Assembly: GCA_015523575.1 (NCBI GenBank)
Contig: WAJZ01000124.1
Coordinates: 1 to 12,386, forward strand
Length of the DNA: 12,386 nucleotides
Source: Candidatus Hestiella acidicharens
GTDB lineage: Archaea; Thermoproteota; Thermoprotei_A; Sulfolobales; Acidilobaceae
Direction of reading: 5' to 3'
The position numbers and the translations under genes were made by a program. The notes below the pieces were generated by a model that saw only the letters and a list, made by a program, of their open reading frames with translations, was not told where the DNA came from and did no database searches. This document shows positions 1-6,456 of this stretch, in pieces. Numbering within the stretch: the first letter of the stretch is position 1; each line of letters opens with the position of its first letter.

Positions 1-4
1 GCGC

Positions 5-2416
5 ATGGCTGATCTAAGGCCTAAGATTAAGGAAACGAAGTGGAACCCAAGCCTTGAAGAGGAGCTACTTAAGCAATGGGAGAAAGAGCCCCAAAATAGG
101 GGAGGGAAGGGGGAATTATTGGTTATTGATACTCCTCCTCCGTACGCAAGCGGAAAGTGGCACATAGGCGGGGCAGCCCATTATGTCCAAATAGACATGA
201 TAGCTAGGTACTTCAGGCTTAAGGGCCTAAACGTTTTGCTACCGTTTTATGTTGATAGAAATGGACTTCCGGTAGAGGTTCAAGTTGAAAAGGCATATGG
301 CATAAGGGCCCACGAAATTGCCTCTACCCCAGAGGGGAGGGAGAAGTTCCTTTCCCTTTGCAGGGGGTTTCTCGATAAGGCTGAGGAAGAAATAGTAAAG
401 GTTTGGAAGAGGCTTGGTTGCTCCTTTGATTACTGGAGAAGGGGAACAGATAGCGAGGAATATAGGAAGGTAACGCAATCTACCTTCATAGACCTCTATA
501 AGAGGGGGTTAATCTATGAGGCGGAGAGGCCTGTAAGGTGGTGCCCTAGGTGTAGAACAACGCTCGCGGAGGCAGAAATAGAGTACAGGGAGGAAGAAGG
601 TTACCTCTATTATGTAAGGTATAAGCTCTTGGAAGAAGAAAGATACCTTATTGTAGCGACGACGAGGCCAGAGCTCTTAGCCTCGTGCAAGGCGTTAATA
701 TATAATCCAAGGGATGAGAGGTATAAAGGGTTGAAAGGGAAAAAAGCCCTTTCCCCAATATATGAAAACGTTGTGGAGATACTTGAGCACCCTTCTGCAG
801 ACATGGGGTTTGGAACAGGCCTTGTTATGGTATGCTCATATGGCGATGAAAATGACATAAGGTTGTTTAATGAGCTCGGGCTCAAGCCTAGCGTTGTTGT
901 TGACGAATTCGGTAGGATGCTCCCCTCCTCCGGGTTCCTCTCCGGCCTTCCTGTAGAGGAAGCGAGGAAAAAGATCGTGGAAGCGCTGGAAGAGAGGGGG
1001 TTATTGGAAAAGAAAGAGAAGATAAGGCACAAGGTTCCAGTCTGTTGGAGGTGCAAGACCCCCCTGCAGATAATAAACAAGAAGGAGCTCTTCCTAAAGC
1101 AGCTTAAATTCAAAGACGATATAAAGAAGATAGCAAAAAGCATAGAGATAAGGCCGGAGATGCACAGGAAGAAGCTCCTAGACTGGATTGAAAGCATTTC
1201 AATGGACTGGCCGATATCTAGGGATAGGTTTTACGCAACCGAGATACCGCTTTGGAGGTGCACAAAATGCGGCTCAATACTACTTCCAGAGAAGGGGAAG
1301 TATTATAGGCCATGGAAAGAAAAGCCACCATTTGAGAGGTGTCCAGTATGTAATGCTCCAAGCAGCTATATAGAGGGGGAGAAAAGGGTTCTAGATACTT
1401 GGTTTGACTCAAGCATATCAATCCTCTACATAACTAGGTGGCTCCAGGACAAGGAATTTTTTGAGAAGGCTATTAAAAATTCCATCAGGCCGCAAGGTGA
1501 AGACATAATAAGGTCATGGCTTTACTATTCCTTGCTCAGGGTCTATCAACTTACTGGGAGGCCTGCTTTCAGGCGCGTAAGGATAACAGGTATGGGTCTT
1601 GATTCCAAGGGTAGGCCGATGCACAAGTCCTTGGGAAATATAATAGACCCTGATGAGATGATATCCAAGTATGGGGCCGATTCATTTAGGTTCTGGTCCG
1701 CGATATCATCAAGGCTTGGCTACGATTATAGGTTTGATGAGAAGAAATTCATAACAGGAAGGAACTTCGCGACCAAGATCTGGAACCTTGCCCGCTTTGT
1801 TTCTTCATTTCCATATGAAGGCGAGATAAATTCTAGGACGGACTTGGCATTCTTAGCCCTCTCCAAAGAGTATTGGGAGAAAATAAAGAGTGGTTACGAA
1901 AGCCTAGACATGTTTGAGCCTATAACGCTATTGTACGAGCTGATCTGGGACATCTTTGCATCCCACTACGTCGAGCTTTCAAAGGCAAGGGCCTATAACA
2001 GGGATGGCAAATATGGAAGTGAGGAGCAGAGGTCGGCGTGGAGAACCTTGCATGAGATCCTGAGGAACTCATTAGTGCTACTCTCTCCTATAATGCCTTT
2101 TATAACGGACTATTCCTTCAGGTCTCTATACGGGAAGAGCGTCTTTAATGAAAGGCTTCCAAGTGGCTTTATGAAAAGTGAAGAAGAACAGCTTGCAAGG
2201 GATGCGAGGAGCATAATGGAAGTAAACAAGGCGTTGTGGGCATACAAGAAATCCCGGGGAATGAAGCTGAAGGAAAGCATAGAAGGTATCGTAGCTATAG
2301 ATGGGCGGCTGAAAGGTTATATAAAAGATCTGGAAGCCCTCCACAAATCTATGTTTACGGTTTATGAAGGAAAGGGGGAAAGGATTGGGGAAGGCGTTTA
2401 TATAGTTTCTACTTAA
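5..2416 (+). CDS. valS: Valyl-tRNA synthetase, archaeal subtype
   Basis: Charges tRNA-Val with valine in the cytoplasm; a class Ia synthetase. The 803-residue product has the Rossmann catalytic core with a HIGH-box variant HIGG (residues 53-56) after DTPPPYASG, and a KMSKS-box variant MHKSL (539-543) followed by GN. The CP1 editing domain spans roughly 200-345, with ATTRPE (218-223) and GDEND (280-284), where valine-type editing enzymes keep acidic residues. Cys pairs that probably bind zinc lie at 180/183, 348/351, 419/422 and 446/449. WPISRDRF (402-409) and DTWFDSS (464-470) are typical of the Val/Ile/Leu group. The C-terminal part (about 610-803) is the anticodon-binding helical domain; the long C-terminal coiled coil of bacterial ValRS seems absent. 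Only four bases precede the ATG at 5, so an upstream start cannot be excluded, though the N-terminus looks complete. Isoleucyl- or leucyl-tRNA synthetase is less likely from overall motif order and length. Confidence 0.93.
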   Translation: MADLRPKIKETKWNPSLEEELLKQWEKEPQNRGGKGELLVIDTPPPYASGKWHIGGAAHYVQIDMIARYFRLKGLNVLLPFYVDRNGLPVEVQVEKAYGIRAHEIASTPEGREKFLSLCRGFLDKAEEEIVKVWKRLGCSFDYWRRGTDSEEYRKVTQSTFIDLYKRGLIYEAERPVRWCPRCRTTLAEAEIEYREEEGYLYYVRYKLLEEERYLIVATTRPELLASCKALIYNPRDERYKGLKGKKALSPIYENVVEILEHPSADMGFGTGLVMVCSYGDENDIRLFNELGLKPSVVVDEFGRMLPSSGFLSGLPVEEARKKIVEALEERGLLEKKEKIRHKVPVCWRCKTPLQIINKKELFLKQLKFKDDIKKIAKSIEIRPEMHRKKLLDWIESISMDWPISRDRFYATEIPLWRCTKCGSILLPEKGKYYRPWKEKPPFERCPVCNAPSSYIEGEKRVLDTWFDSSISILYITRWLQDKEFFEKAIKNSIRPQGEDIIRSWLYYSLLRVYQLTGRPAFRRVRITGMGLDSKGRPMHKSLGNIIDPDEMISKYGADSFRFWSAISSRLGYDYRFDEKKFITGRNFATKIWNLARFVSSFPYEGEINSRTDLAFLALSKEYWEKIKSGYESLDMFEPITLLYELIWDIFASHYVELSKARAYNRDGKYGSEEQRSAWRTLHEILRNSLVLLSPIMPFITDYSFRSLYGKSVFNERLPSGFMKSEEEQLARDARSIMEVNKALWAYKKSRGMKLKESIEGIVAIDGRLKGYIKDLEALHKSMFTVYEGKGERIGEGVYIVST
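2396..2405 (+). promoter_or_regulatory. TATA box inside valS 3' end, for the lpd-type gene
   Basis: GTTTATATAG is a near-ideal archaeal TATA box. It lies in the last codons of valS. Transcription starting about 25 bp downstream (near 2427) would give a leader of about 30 nt with a GGGG ribosome-binding site at 2447-2450, 8 nt before the ATG at 2459. The call rests on pattern and spacing only. Confidence 0.5.
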
Positions 2417-2419
2417 TGC

Positions 2420-2429
2420 TTTTTTCTTT
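2420..2429 (+). terminator. Poly-T terminator after valS
   Basis: A T6 tract, a C, then T3 begins 4 nt after the valS stop codon. Archaeal RNA polymerase terminates at such T-runs without needing a hairpin. It overlaps the predicted start of the next transcript, so read-through into the next gene is also possible. Confidence 0.45.
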
Positions 2430-2458
2430 GCAAGGAAATTTGCGAAGGGGATGCGAAA

Positions 2459-3799
2459 ATGGAGAAGTACGACTTAATGGTAGTTGGTGGGGGTCCTGGG
2501 GGCTATCCAGCAGCGATAAGGGCATCCCAGCTCGGCATGAGGGTTTCCTTAGTAGAGAAAAACAGGCTTGGGGGGGAGTGCACTAACTATGGCTGTGTTC
2601 CAACAAAGGTGCTGCTTAGGCACGCTTTCATAATATATGAGGCACAAAAAATAGGAATAAAGGTGGCAGAGGAATTTCCAAGGATCATAGAGGCATCGCT
2701 TGAGGTAAGCAGGAAGGTTTCTGATGGGGTCTCCTACCTTTTGAAAAGGTATGGCATAGACGTCTTTTATTCAGAGGCAGAAGTGGAAGAGAAGGGCGAT
2801 GCTTTCTATGAGAAAAACAACTCAATAAGTGCAAGAAAACTCATACTTGCTACTGGTACAGATCCTTCCGATTTAGGCAACATAAGGGCTGATGGTGAGC
2901 TTGTTCACAATAACAGGACTATATTAACTTTGAGGGAAAAACCATCAAGGGTGTTAATAATAGGAGGGGGCTACGTAGGCGTTGAGTACTCCACCTTCTT
3001 TTCTTCCATAGGTAGCGAGGTAACGCTGGTTGAAATAATGCCCACCATTCTCCCAAGTTTAGATAAGGAAGTATCGAGGCTTGCTGAGAGGTCATTAAGG
3101 AAAAGGGGGGTGAGGGTGTTGAAGAAAACTTCAGTAAAGGGCATAAAAAAGAGGGAAAGATACGTAGTTGCAGATTTAGGTAATTCTTCTGAGGAGTTTG
3201 ACATAGCATTTATATCTGTGGGGAGGAGATTGGTCCTCCCAAATGTAAACGTAGGGAAGGACGAAAGGGGATTTATCAAGGTAGATAAATATCTGAGGAC
3301 TTCTAAGAAAAACGTCTTCGCCTCGGGGGACATAACCGGGAATCCGATGCTTGCCCACAAGGCCTTCTTACAAGGAGTGCAGGCGGCAGAGAGCGCTTCA
3401 GGCCTCTTCTCAGAAATAAAATACGTGGTTCCTAGTGTGATATTTTCAAGCCCTGAAATATTTGCCGTGGGGTTTACGTTAGACCAAGCGAGAGAAAAGG
3501 GGATAGAGGCGAAGGAGACAAAGTTACCCCTAGGTGGATTGGCGGCTTCCCAAATAAAGGAAGAGGAGCTTGGATTGATAAAGGTTGTTTACGAAGACAA
3601 AACCAAGAAGGTGATAGGGGTGCATGCAATGTCTCCTAATGCATCAGAGCTGGCGCTCTCAGCAACCCTAGCGGTAAGGCATGGTATAACGCTTGACGAG
3701 CTTTCTTTCTCAACGCCACCCCACCCAACGATGTCTGAGTCCATGAAGGAAGTTGCTGAATTGGCTTTAGGAAGGCCAATACACTACTTTAAAGGGTAG
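2459..3799 (+). CDS. lpdA: Dihydrolipoamide dehydrogenase (E3) type flavoprotein disulfide reductase
   Basis: Predicted to reoxidise dihydrolipoamide with NAD+ as the E3 subunit of 2-oxoacid dehydrogenase complexes or of the glycine cleavage system. Of 446 residues, an N-terminal FAD Rossmann motif GGGPGG (10-15) is followed by the redox disulfide CTNYGC (Cys41, Cys46; CxxxxC). The NAD-binding motif GGGYVG is at 169-174, the second FAD contact ASGD at 288-291, and the dimerisation domain ends with HPTMSE, whose His422 and Glu427 match the catalytic His-Glu pair of E3. All class I pyridine nucleotide disulfide reductase signatures are therefore present. No E1, E2, lipoyl-protein or mercury-resistance gene is nearby, so the partner complex cannot be read from context. 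Mercuric reductase or glutathione reductase is possible, but nothing such as an HMA domain or a mercury-binding C-terminal Cys pair supports it. Start ATG has GGGG 8 nt upstream. Confidence 0.85.
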   Translation: MEKYDLMVVGGGPGGYPAAIRASQLGMRVSLVEKNRLGGECTNYGCVPTKVLLRHAFIIYEAQKIGIKVAEEFPRIIEASLEVSRKVSDGVSYLLKRYGIDVFYSEAEVEEKGDAFYEKNNSISARKLILATGTDPSDLGNIRADGELVHNNRTILTLREKPSRVLIIGGGYVGVEYSTFFSSIGSEVTLVEIMPTILPSLDKEVSRLAERSLRKRGVRVLKKTSVKGIKKRERYVVADLGNSSEEFDIAFISVGRRLVLPNVNVGKDERGFIKVDKYLRTSKKNVFASGDITGNPMLAHKAFLQGVQAAESASGLFSEIKYVVPSVIFSSPEIFAVGFTLDQAREKGIEAKETKLPLGGLAASQIKEEELGLIKVVYEDKTKKVIGVHAMSPNASELALSATLAVRHGITLDELSFSTPPHPTMSESMKEVAELALGRPIHYFKG

Positions 3800-3818
3800 G
3801 TATAGCTATTTGTTCAAG

Positions 3819-3825
3819 TTTTTTT
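3819..3825 (+). terminator. Poly-T terminator after lpdA
   Basis: A run of seven T residues lies 19 nt after the lpdA stop codon and upstream of the next gene's TATA box. It is a typical archaeal oligo-T termination signal with no hairpin. Confidence 0.55.
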
Positions 3826-3858
3826 AAATTATGGTGAGTTTATTCAATACATCTCCAT

Positions 3859-3867
3859 ATTATAAAT
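3859..3867 (+). promoter_or_regulatory. TATA box for mdh
   Basis: ATTATAAAT lies 43 bp before the GTG start of mdh. RNA would start near 3889, giving a leader of about 20 nt that still contains the GGTGG ribosome-binding site. Confidence 0.5.
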
Positions 3868-3897
3868 CTAATTAGGCCACCTCTCACTATTAAACTT

Positions 3898-3902
3898 GGT
3901 GG
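3898..3902 (+). promoter_or_regulatory. Shine-Dalgarno GGTGG fixing the GTG start of mdh
   Basis: GGTGG is complementary to the archaeal 16S 3' end and sits 7 nt before GTG at 3910. No in-frame ATG lies between the TATA box and this GTG, and the GTG places the NAD-binding glycine motif at the usual distance from the N-terminus. Confidence 0.6.
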
Positions 3903-3909
3903 AAGAAAA

Positions 3910-4836
3910 GTGATAACTGTTGTTGGAGGAGGCGGTAAGGTAGGCGTTACCACAGGTGCTTTCCTTCTGATAAGGGATGTAGATGATGTGATGCTAATAG
4001 ACATAATTAAAGACAAGCCACAAGGCGAGGCTTTAGACCTTGGCCACATGCTCTCTGTAATAGGTTCTAGCAGGAGGGTTACTGGCTCAAATGACTATAA
4101 GGACATGGCAGGATCTGACGTAGTTATAATAACTGCAGGCTTTCCAAGGAAGGCTGGTCAGACAAGGGAAGAACTCTTAGCCATGAATGCAAAGGTAATG
4201 AGCGAGGTCTCCGCTGCCATTAAAGAATATGCTCCCAATGCAAAGGTATTGGTCTTAACAAACCCGCTAGATGCCATGGTTTACGTTGTCTATAAGAAGC
4301 TTGGCGTTTCAAGAAACTCTGTTATAGGGTTTAGCGGCATCTTGGACTCCTCGAGGCTTTCCTATTACGCATCGCAAAAACTGGGCATAAGCCCTGCCTC
4401 AATAACCCCAGTGGTCTTGGGCATGCACGGGGAAAACATGTTCCCGGTCCCTAGGCTTTCAATGGTAGGAGGGGTTCCCTTAAGCAACTTGATGCCTAAG
4501 GAACAGGTAGAAGAGGTAGTTAATAGGACAGTGAAGGCAGGGGCAGAGGTAATAAAGCTAAGGGGTTACAGCAGCAACTGGGCGCCAGCCGCGGGCCTAG
4601 CACTTATGGCAGAGGCCATAAAGAAGGATCAGAAGAAGGCGCTAATAGCTAGTGTGATACTTCAAGGAGAATATGGGGTTAATGATGTGGTTGCAGAGGT
4701 ACCAATAATACTTGGAAAGGAAGGTGTAGAGAAGGTACTAGAAGTTCCGCTAACAGAGGAAGAAAAGGAAGGCTTCATGAAGAGCGTAGAGGCAGTAAGG
4801 AATCTCTTGGCCTCCCTTCCTCCAGAGTATAGATAA
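3910..4836 (+). CDS. mdh: Malate dehydrogenase, LDH-like family
   Basis: Interconverts malate and oxaloacetate in the TCA cycle or related central pathways. The 308-residue protein, starting at GTG, has the glycine-rich motif VVGGGGKVG (4-12). Asp31 stands at the end of the second beta strand (LIDI), which in this fold favours NAD(H). The substrate loop FPRKAGQTR (78-86) has Arg at 80 and 86; lactate dehydrogenases usually have Gln where Arg80 stands, so malate/oxaloacetate is the better substrate call. Asn118, Asp146 (GILDSSR), Arg149 and His173 (GMHGE) complete the catalytic set. From memory the Aeropyrum malate dehydrogenase is the closest in sequence and is reported to prefer NADP; it lacks the Asp31 equivalent. 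The gene has its own TATA box and poly-T end, and is read as monocistronic. Confidence 0.92.
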   Translation: MITVVGGGGKVGVTTGAFLLIRDVDDVMLIDIIKDKPQGEALDLGHMLSVIGSSRRVTGSNDYKDMAGSDVVIITAGFPRKAGQTREELLAMNAKVMSEVSAAIKEYAPNAKVLVLTNPLDAMVYVVYKKLGVSRNSVIGFSGILDSSRLSYYASQKLGISPASITPVVLGMHGENMFPVPRLSMVGGVPLSNLMPKEQVEEVVNRTVKAGAEVIKLRGYSSNWAPAAGLALMAEAIKKDQKKALIASVILQGEYGVNDVVAEVPIILGKEGVEKVLEVPLTEEEKEGFMKSVEAVRNLLASLPPEYR

Positions 4837-4850
4837 TCCAAACAAAACAC

Positions 4851-4877
4851 TTTTTTATCGAAAACACCTTGTTTTTT
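4851..4877 (+). terminator. Double poly-T terminator with small hairpin after mdh
   Basis: Two T6 tracts (4851-4856 and 4872-4877) follow the mdh stop codon. Between them AAAACA (4861-4866) and TGTTTT (4870-4875) form a 6-bp AT-rich inverted repeat with a CCT loop that runs into the second T tract. The T-runs alone would suffice in archaea; the hairpin is weak. Confidence 0.55.
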
Positions 4878-4902
4878 AAATACTTTTAATAAAAATTTAA
4901 TA
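4875..4902 (+). promoter_or_regulatory. Tandem TATA-like elements before the Fur-family gene
   Basis: TTTAAATA (4875-4882), TTTAATA (4885-4891) and TTTAATA (4896-4902) recur with starts 10 and 11 bp apart. The last is best placed as the TATA box: it would start RNA near 4924, about 18 nt before the ATG, with GAGGG at 4929-4933 as ribosome-binding site. The other copies may be alternative TATA boxes, part of an operator, or chance in AT-rich DNA. Confidence 0.4.
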
Positions 4903-4941
4903 GCTTTTCACACCCCTAAACAACTGTAGAGGGAATCAAAT

Positions 4942-5364
4942 ATGGATGAATCAAAGGAAAGCGATGAGGCGATAAAGGAGGTATTGAACAAGCTGAGCGA
5001 GAATGAAATGAGGATGACACCCCAGAGGATATTGATATCGAAGACCATACTATCAATGGTAAAAAACCATGTAACGCTAAAAGACATATATGATGAGACT
5101 GAGAAGGTGTTGCCAAGGGTTGGCATGTCAACAGTATATAACACCATCAAGATGCTGGAATCCTTGGGTATCATAGACACGTTTTACGTAGATGGTAAGA
5201 TGAGGGTTGACAGGACGCACCCCCATATAAACATATTCTGTAAGAACACCCAGGCAATAACTGATATAGATGGTAGTGCTTTAGAGAAGATAAGGGAGGT
5301 TTTAAGGGGTTATGGCCTTAAAATAGATATAAAGAAGGTAGTTATAGAGGCAAATTGCGAATAA
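4942..5364 (+). CDS. Fur/PerR-family metal-dependent transcription regulator, divergent
   Basis: A 140-residue putative DNA-binding regulator. The N-terminal winged helix carries RMTPQRILI (24-32) and the recognition helix STVYNTIKMLESLGII (63-78), both diagnostic of the Fur family. The C-terminal metal/dimer region is shortened and unusual: HPHINIFC (93-100) gives His93, His95 and Cys100, but the second Cys of the family's CxxC zinc site is Thr103, and the tail has one Cys (139) instead of a CxxC pair. His43, Asp90, His95 and Asp108 fall near positions that bind regulatory metal in PerR; the remaining His would be Asn97 in an ungapped alignment, or His93 if the loop shifted. It may therefore sense iron, manganese or peroxide without structural zinc. 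ATG has GAGGG 8 nt upstream. The thioesterase gene starts 57 bp downstream from its own promoter. Targets are unknown; autoregulation is plausible. Confidence 0.82.
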   Translation: MDESKESDEAIKEVLNKLSENEMRMTPQRILISKTILSMVKNHVTLKDIYDETEKVLPRVGMSTVYNTIKMLESLGIIDTFYVDGKMRVDRTHPHINIFCKNTQAITDIDGSALEKIREVLRGYGLKIDIKKVVIEANCE

Positions 5365-5379
5365 CCATAAGCCAAGAAA

Positions 5380-5388
5380 CCTTATATC
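5380..5388 (+). promoter_or_regulatory. TATA-like box for the thioesterase gene
   Basis: CCTTATATC lies 33 bp before the ATG at 5422. RNA would start near 5410, giving an almost leaderless message in which GGGGT (5411-5415) stands at the very 5' end. Moderate match to consensus. Confidence 0.35.
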
Positions 5389-5421
5389 CAACCTTCTTAT
5401 AGTATAGACCGGGGTATTGAT

Positions 5422-6453
5422 ATGAAAGAGAAGAAGTGCTCAAGAAAGCTGTCCCCCTTCCAGACCCTCACAACAACGCTTTTTCAAGTAATGCCTATGC
5501 ATGCAAACCCCCTTGGGTTGCTTTTTGGTGGGGTAATGGAGGACTGGATGGTTCAAGTCTCTAACATGGAGGCTACAAGGGTTGCTAGGAGGCCTACGCT
5601 ATTGGCTGGTATGGACAACATATTTTTCATATCTCCGGTATTGGTTGGAGAGAATGCAATGATAACCGCATGGGTTGACTACATAGGAAACACTAGCATA
5701 GACGTGAGCCTCCTAGTTGAAGCAGAAAATCCTGTGCTTAATGAAAGGAGGCTCACGACGCTGGCGCATATGACTTATGTAGCAGTTGGTAAAGACCTAA
5801 GGCCCGTTGCAACTGACGTATGCATAGAGCCGAGGAGCAACGAGGAGGAGTCGCTATATGAAGATGCAGTAAAGAGGAGGGAGCAGAGGCAGAGGAGGAT
5901 TTCTGATAGGAAAAAGAAGGCTCTAGACGTTTCTCCTCCAAAAGGTTTGGGCAACAATTACGCGATAACAAACTACAGGGTTGTCATGCCAGAAGACGCG
6001 ATGGGTACTAATACCCTCTTTGCTGGAAAGCTTATGAAGTTGTTAGACGAGGCTACAGCTCTCGTCGGCGTAAGGTATTCAAGGGGTCCCGTTGTAACGG
6101 CCTCTGTGGACACTACAGATTTTTACTCTCCAGTAATGGTGGGGGATACGTTGATAGTTTACAGTACTTTGACTTATGTTGGAAAGAGTAGCATGGAAGT
6201 CCTTGCAAAGGTAGTAAAGAGGGATGAGATTAACGGGGAGGAGAGGCATACAACTACGAGCTATTTCACGCTTGTCCACATAGGTCCTACGGGCAGGAGT
6301 GAGCCCATCCCAGCCTTCAATATAAAATATAGGTACCAGAAGGAGATGTTTAGCAAGGCTCAGAAGAGAAAGGCCTCTAGGCTTGAAAACCTCAATACCT
6401 TCAAGGAAAATGCAGAAAGGATTGTAGAGCTTGTTAACGCTAAGAGGATTTAA
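5422..6453 (+). CDS. Double-hotdog acyl-CoA thioesterase
   Basis: Predicted to hydrolyse acyl-CoA to free acid and CoA in the cytoplasm. The 343 residues contain two hotdog domains of the YkhA/ACOT7 type, about 15-122 and 183-288, joined by a charged Arg/Lys/Glu-rich linker (about 135-170) and followed by a basic helical tail (305-343). In this family the catalytic pair is Asn six residues before, and Asp nine residues after, the Phe of a FGG motif. Domain 1 has FGG at 35-37 with Asn29, but Val44 replaces the Asp. Domain 2 has FAG at 200-202 with Asp209, but Met194 replaces the Asn. The two halves are thus complementary, as known for mammalian ACOT7 (Asn24 with Asp213). Substrate chain length cannot be told. 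The gene ends 3 bp before the stop of the convergent thiolase, so two acyl-CoA genes lie tail to tail. GGGGT is 6 nt before the ATG. Confidence 0.85.
   Translation: MKEKKCSRKLSPFQTLTTTLFQVMPMHANPLGLLFGGVMEDWMVQVSNMEATRVARRPTLLAGMDNIFFISPVLVGENAMITAWVDYIGNTSIDVSLLVEAENPVLNERRLTTLAHMTYVAVGKDLRPVATDVCIEPRSNEEESLYEDAVKRREQRQRRISDRKKKALDVSPPKGLGNNYAITNYRVVMPEDAMGTNTLFAGKLMKLLDEATALVGVRYSRGPVVTASVDTTDFYSPVMVGDTLIVYSTLTYVGKSSMEVLAKVVKRDEINGEERHTTTSYFTLVHIGPTGRSEPIPAFNIKYRYQKEMFSKAQKRKASRLENLNTFKENAERIVELVNAKRI
5703..5757 (+). repeat. 12-bp perfect inverted repeat inside the thioesterase gene
   Basis: CGTGAGCCTCCT (5703-5714) and AGGAGGCTCACG (5746-5757) are exact reverse complements separated by 31 nt. 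In mRNA they would form a GC-rich 12-bp stem, and the right arm contains the Shine-Dalgarno-like AGGAGG (5746-5751). It lies near the end of hotdog domain 1. Whether it folds or acts in the cell is unknown. Confidence 0.75.
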
Positions 6454-6456
6454 TAG

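Noticed and set aside
486..519. Nested inverted repeats TCATAGA/TCTATGA and CCTCT/AGAGG in valS.
   Set aside because: The arms are short, the fold needs an unpaired bulge, and nothing else suggests a function.
662..686. 7-bp inverted repeat ACGAGGC/GCCTCGT in the ValRS editing-domain coding region.
   Set aside because: Length and loop are within chance expectation for the window.
610..1197. Long open frame on the minus strand (195 codons) opposite valS, and similar ones at 2971-3360, 9571-9861 and 9959-10201.
   Set aside because: They lie wholly opposite or across strongly conserved genes, are rich in Ser/Phe/Leu as expected of antisense to this codon usage, and show no recognisable family motif or promoter.
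3831..3875. A 14-codon open frame (ATG GTG ... TAG) before mdh.
   Set aside because: It has no ribosome-binding site and spans the mdh TATA box, so it would lie mostly upstream of the RNA start.
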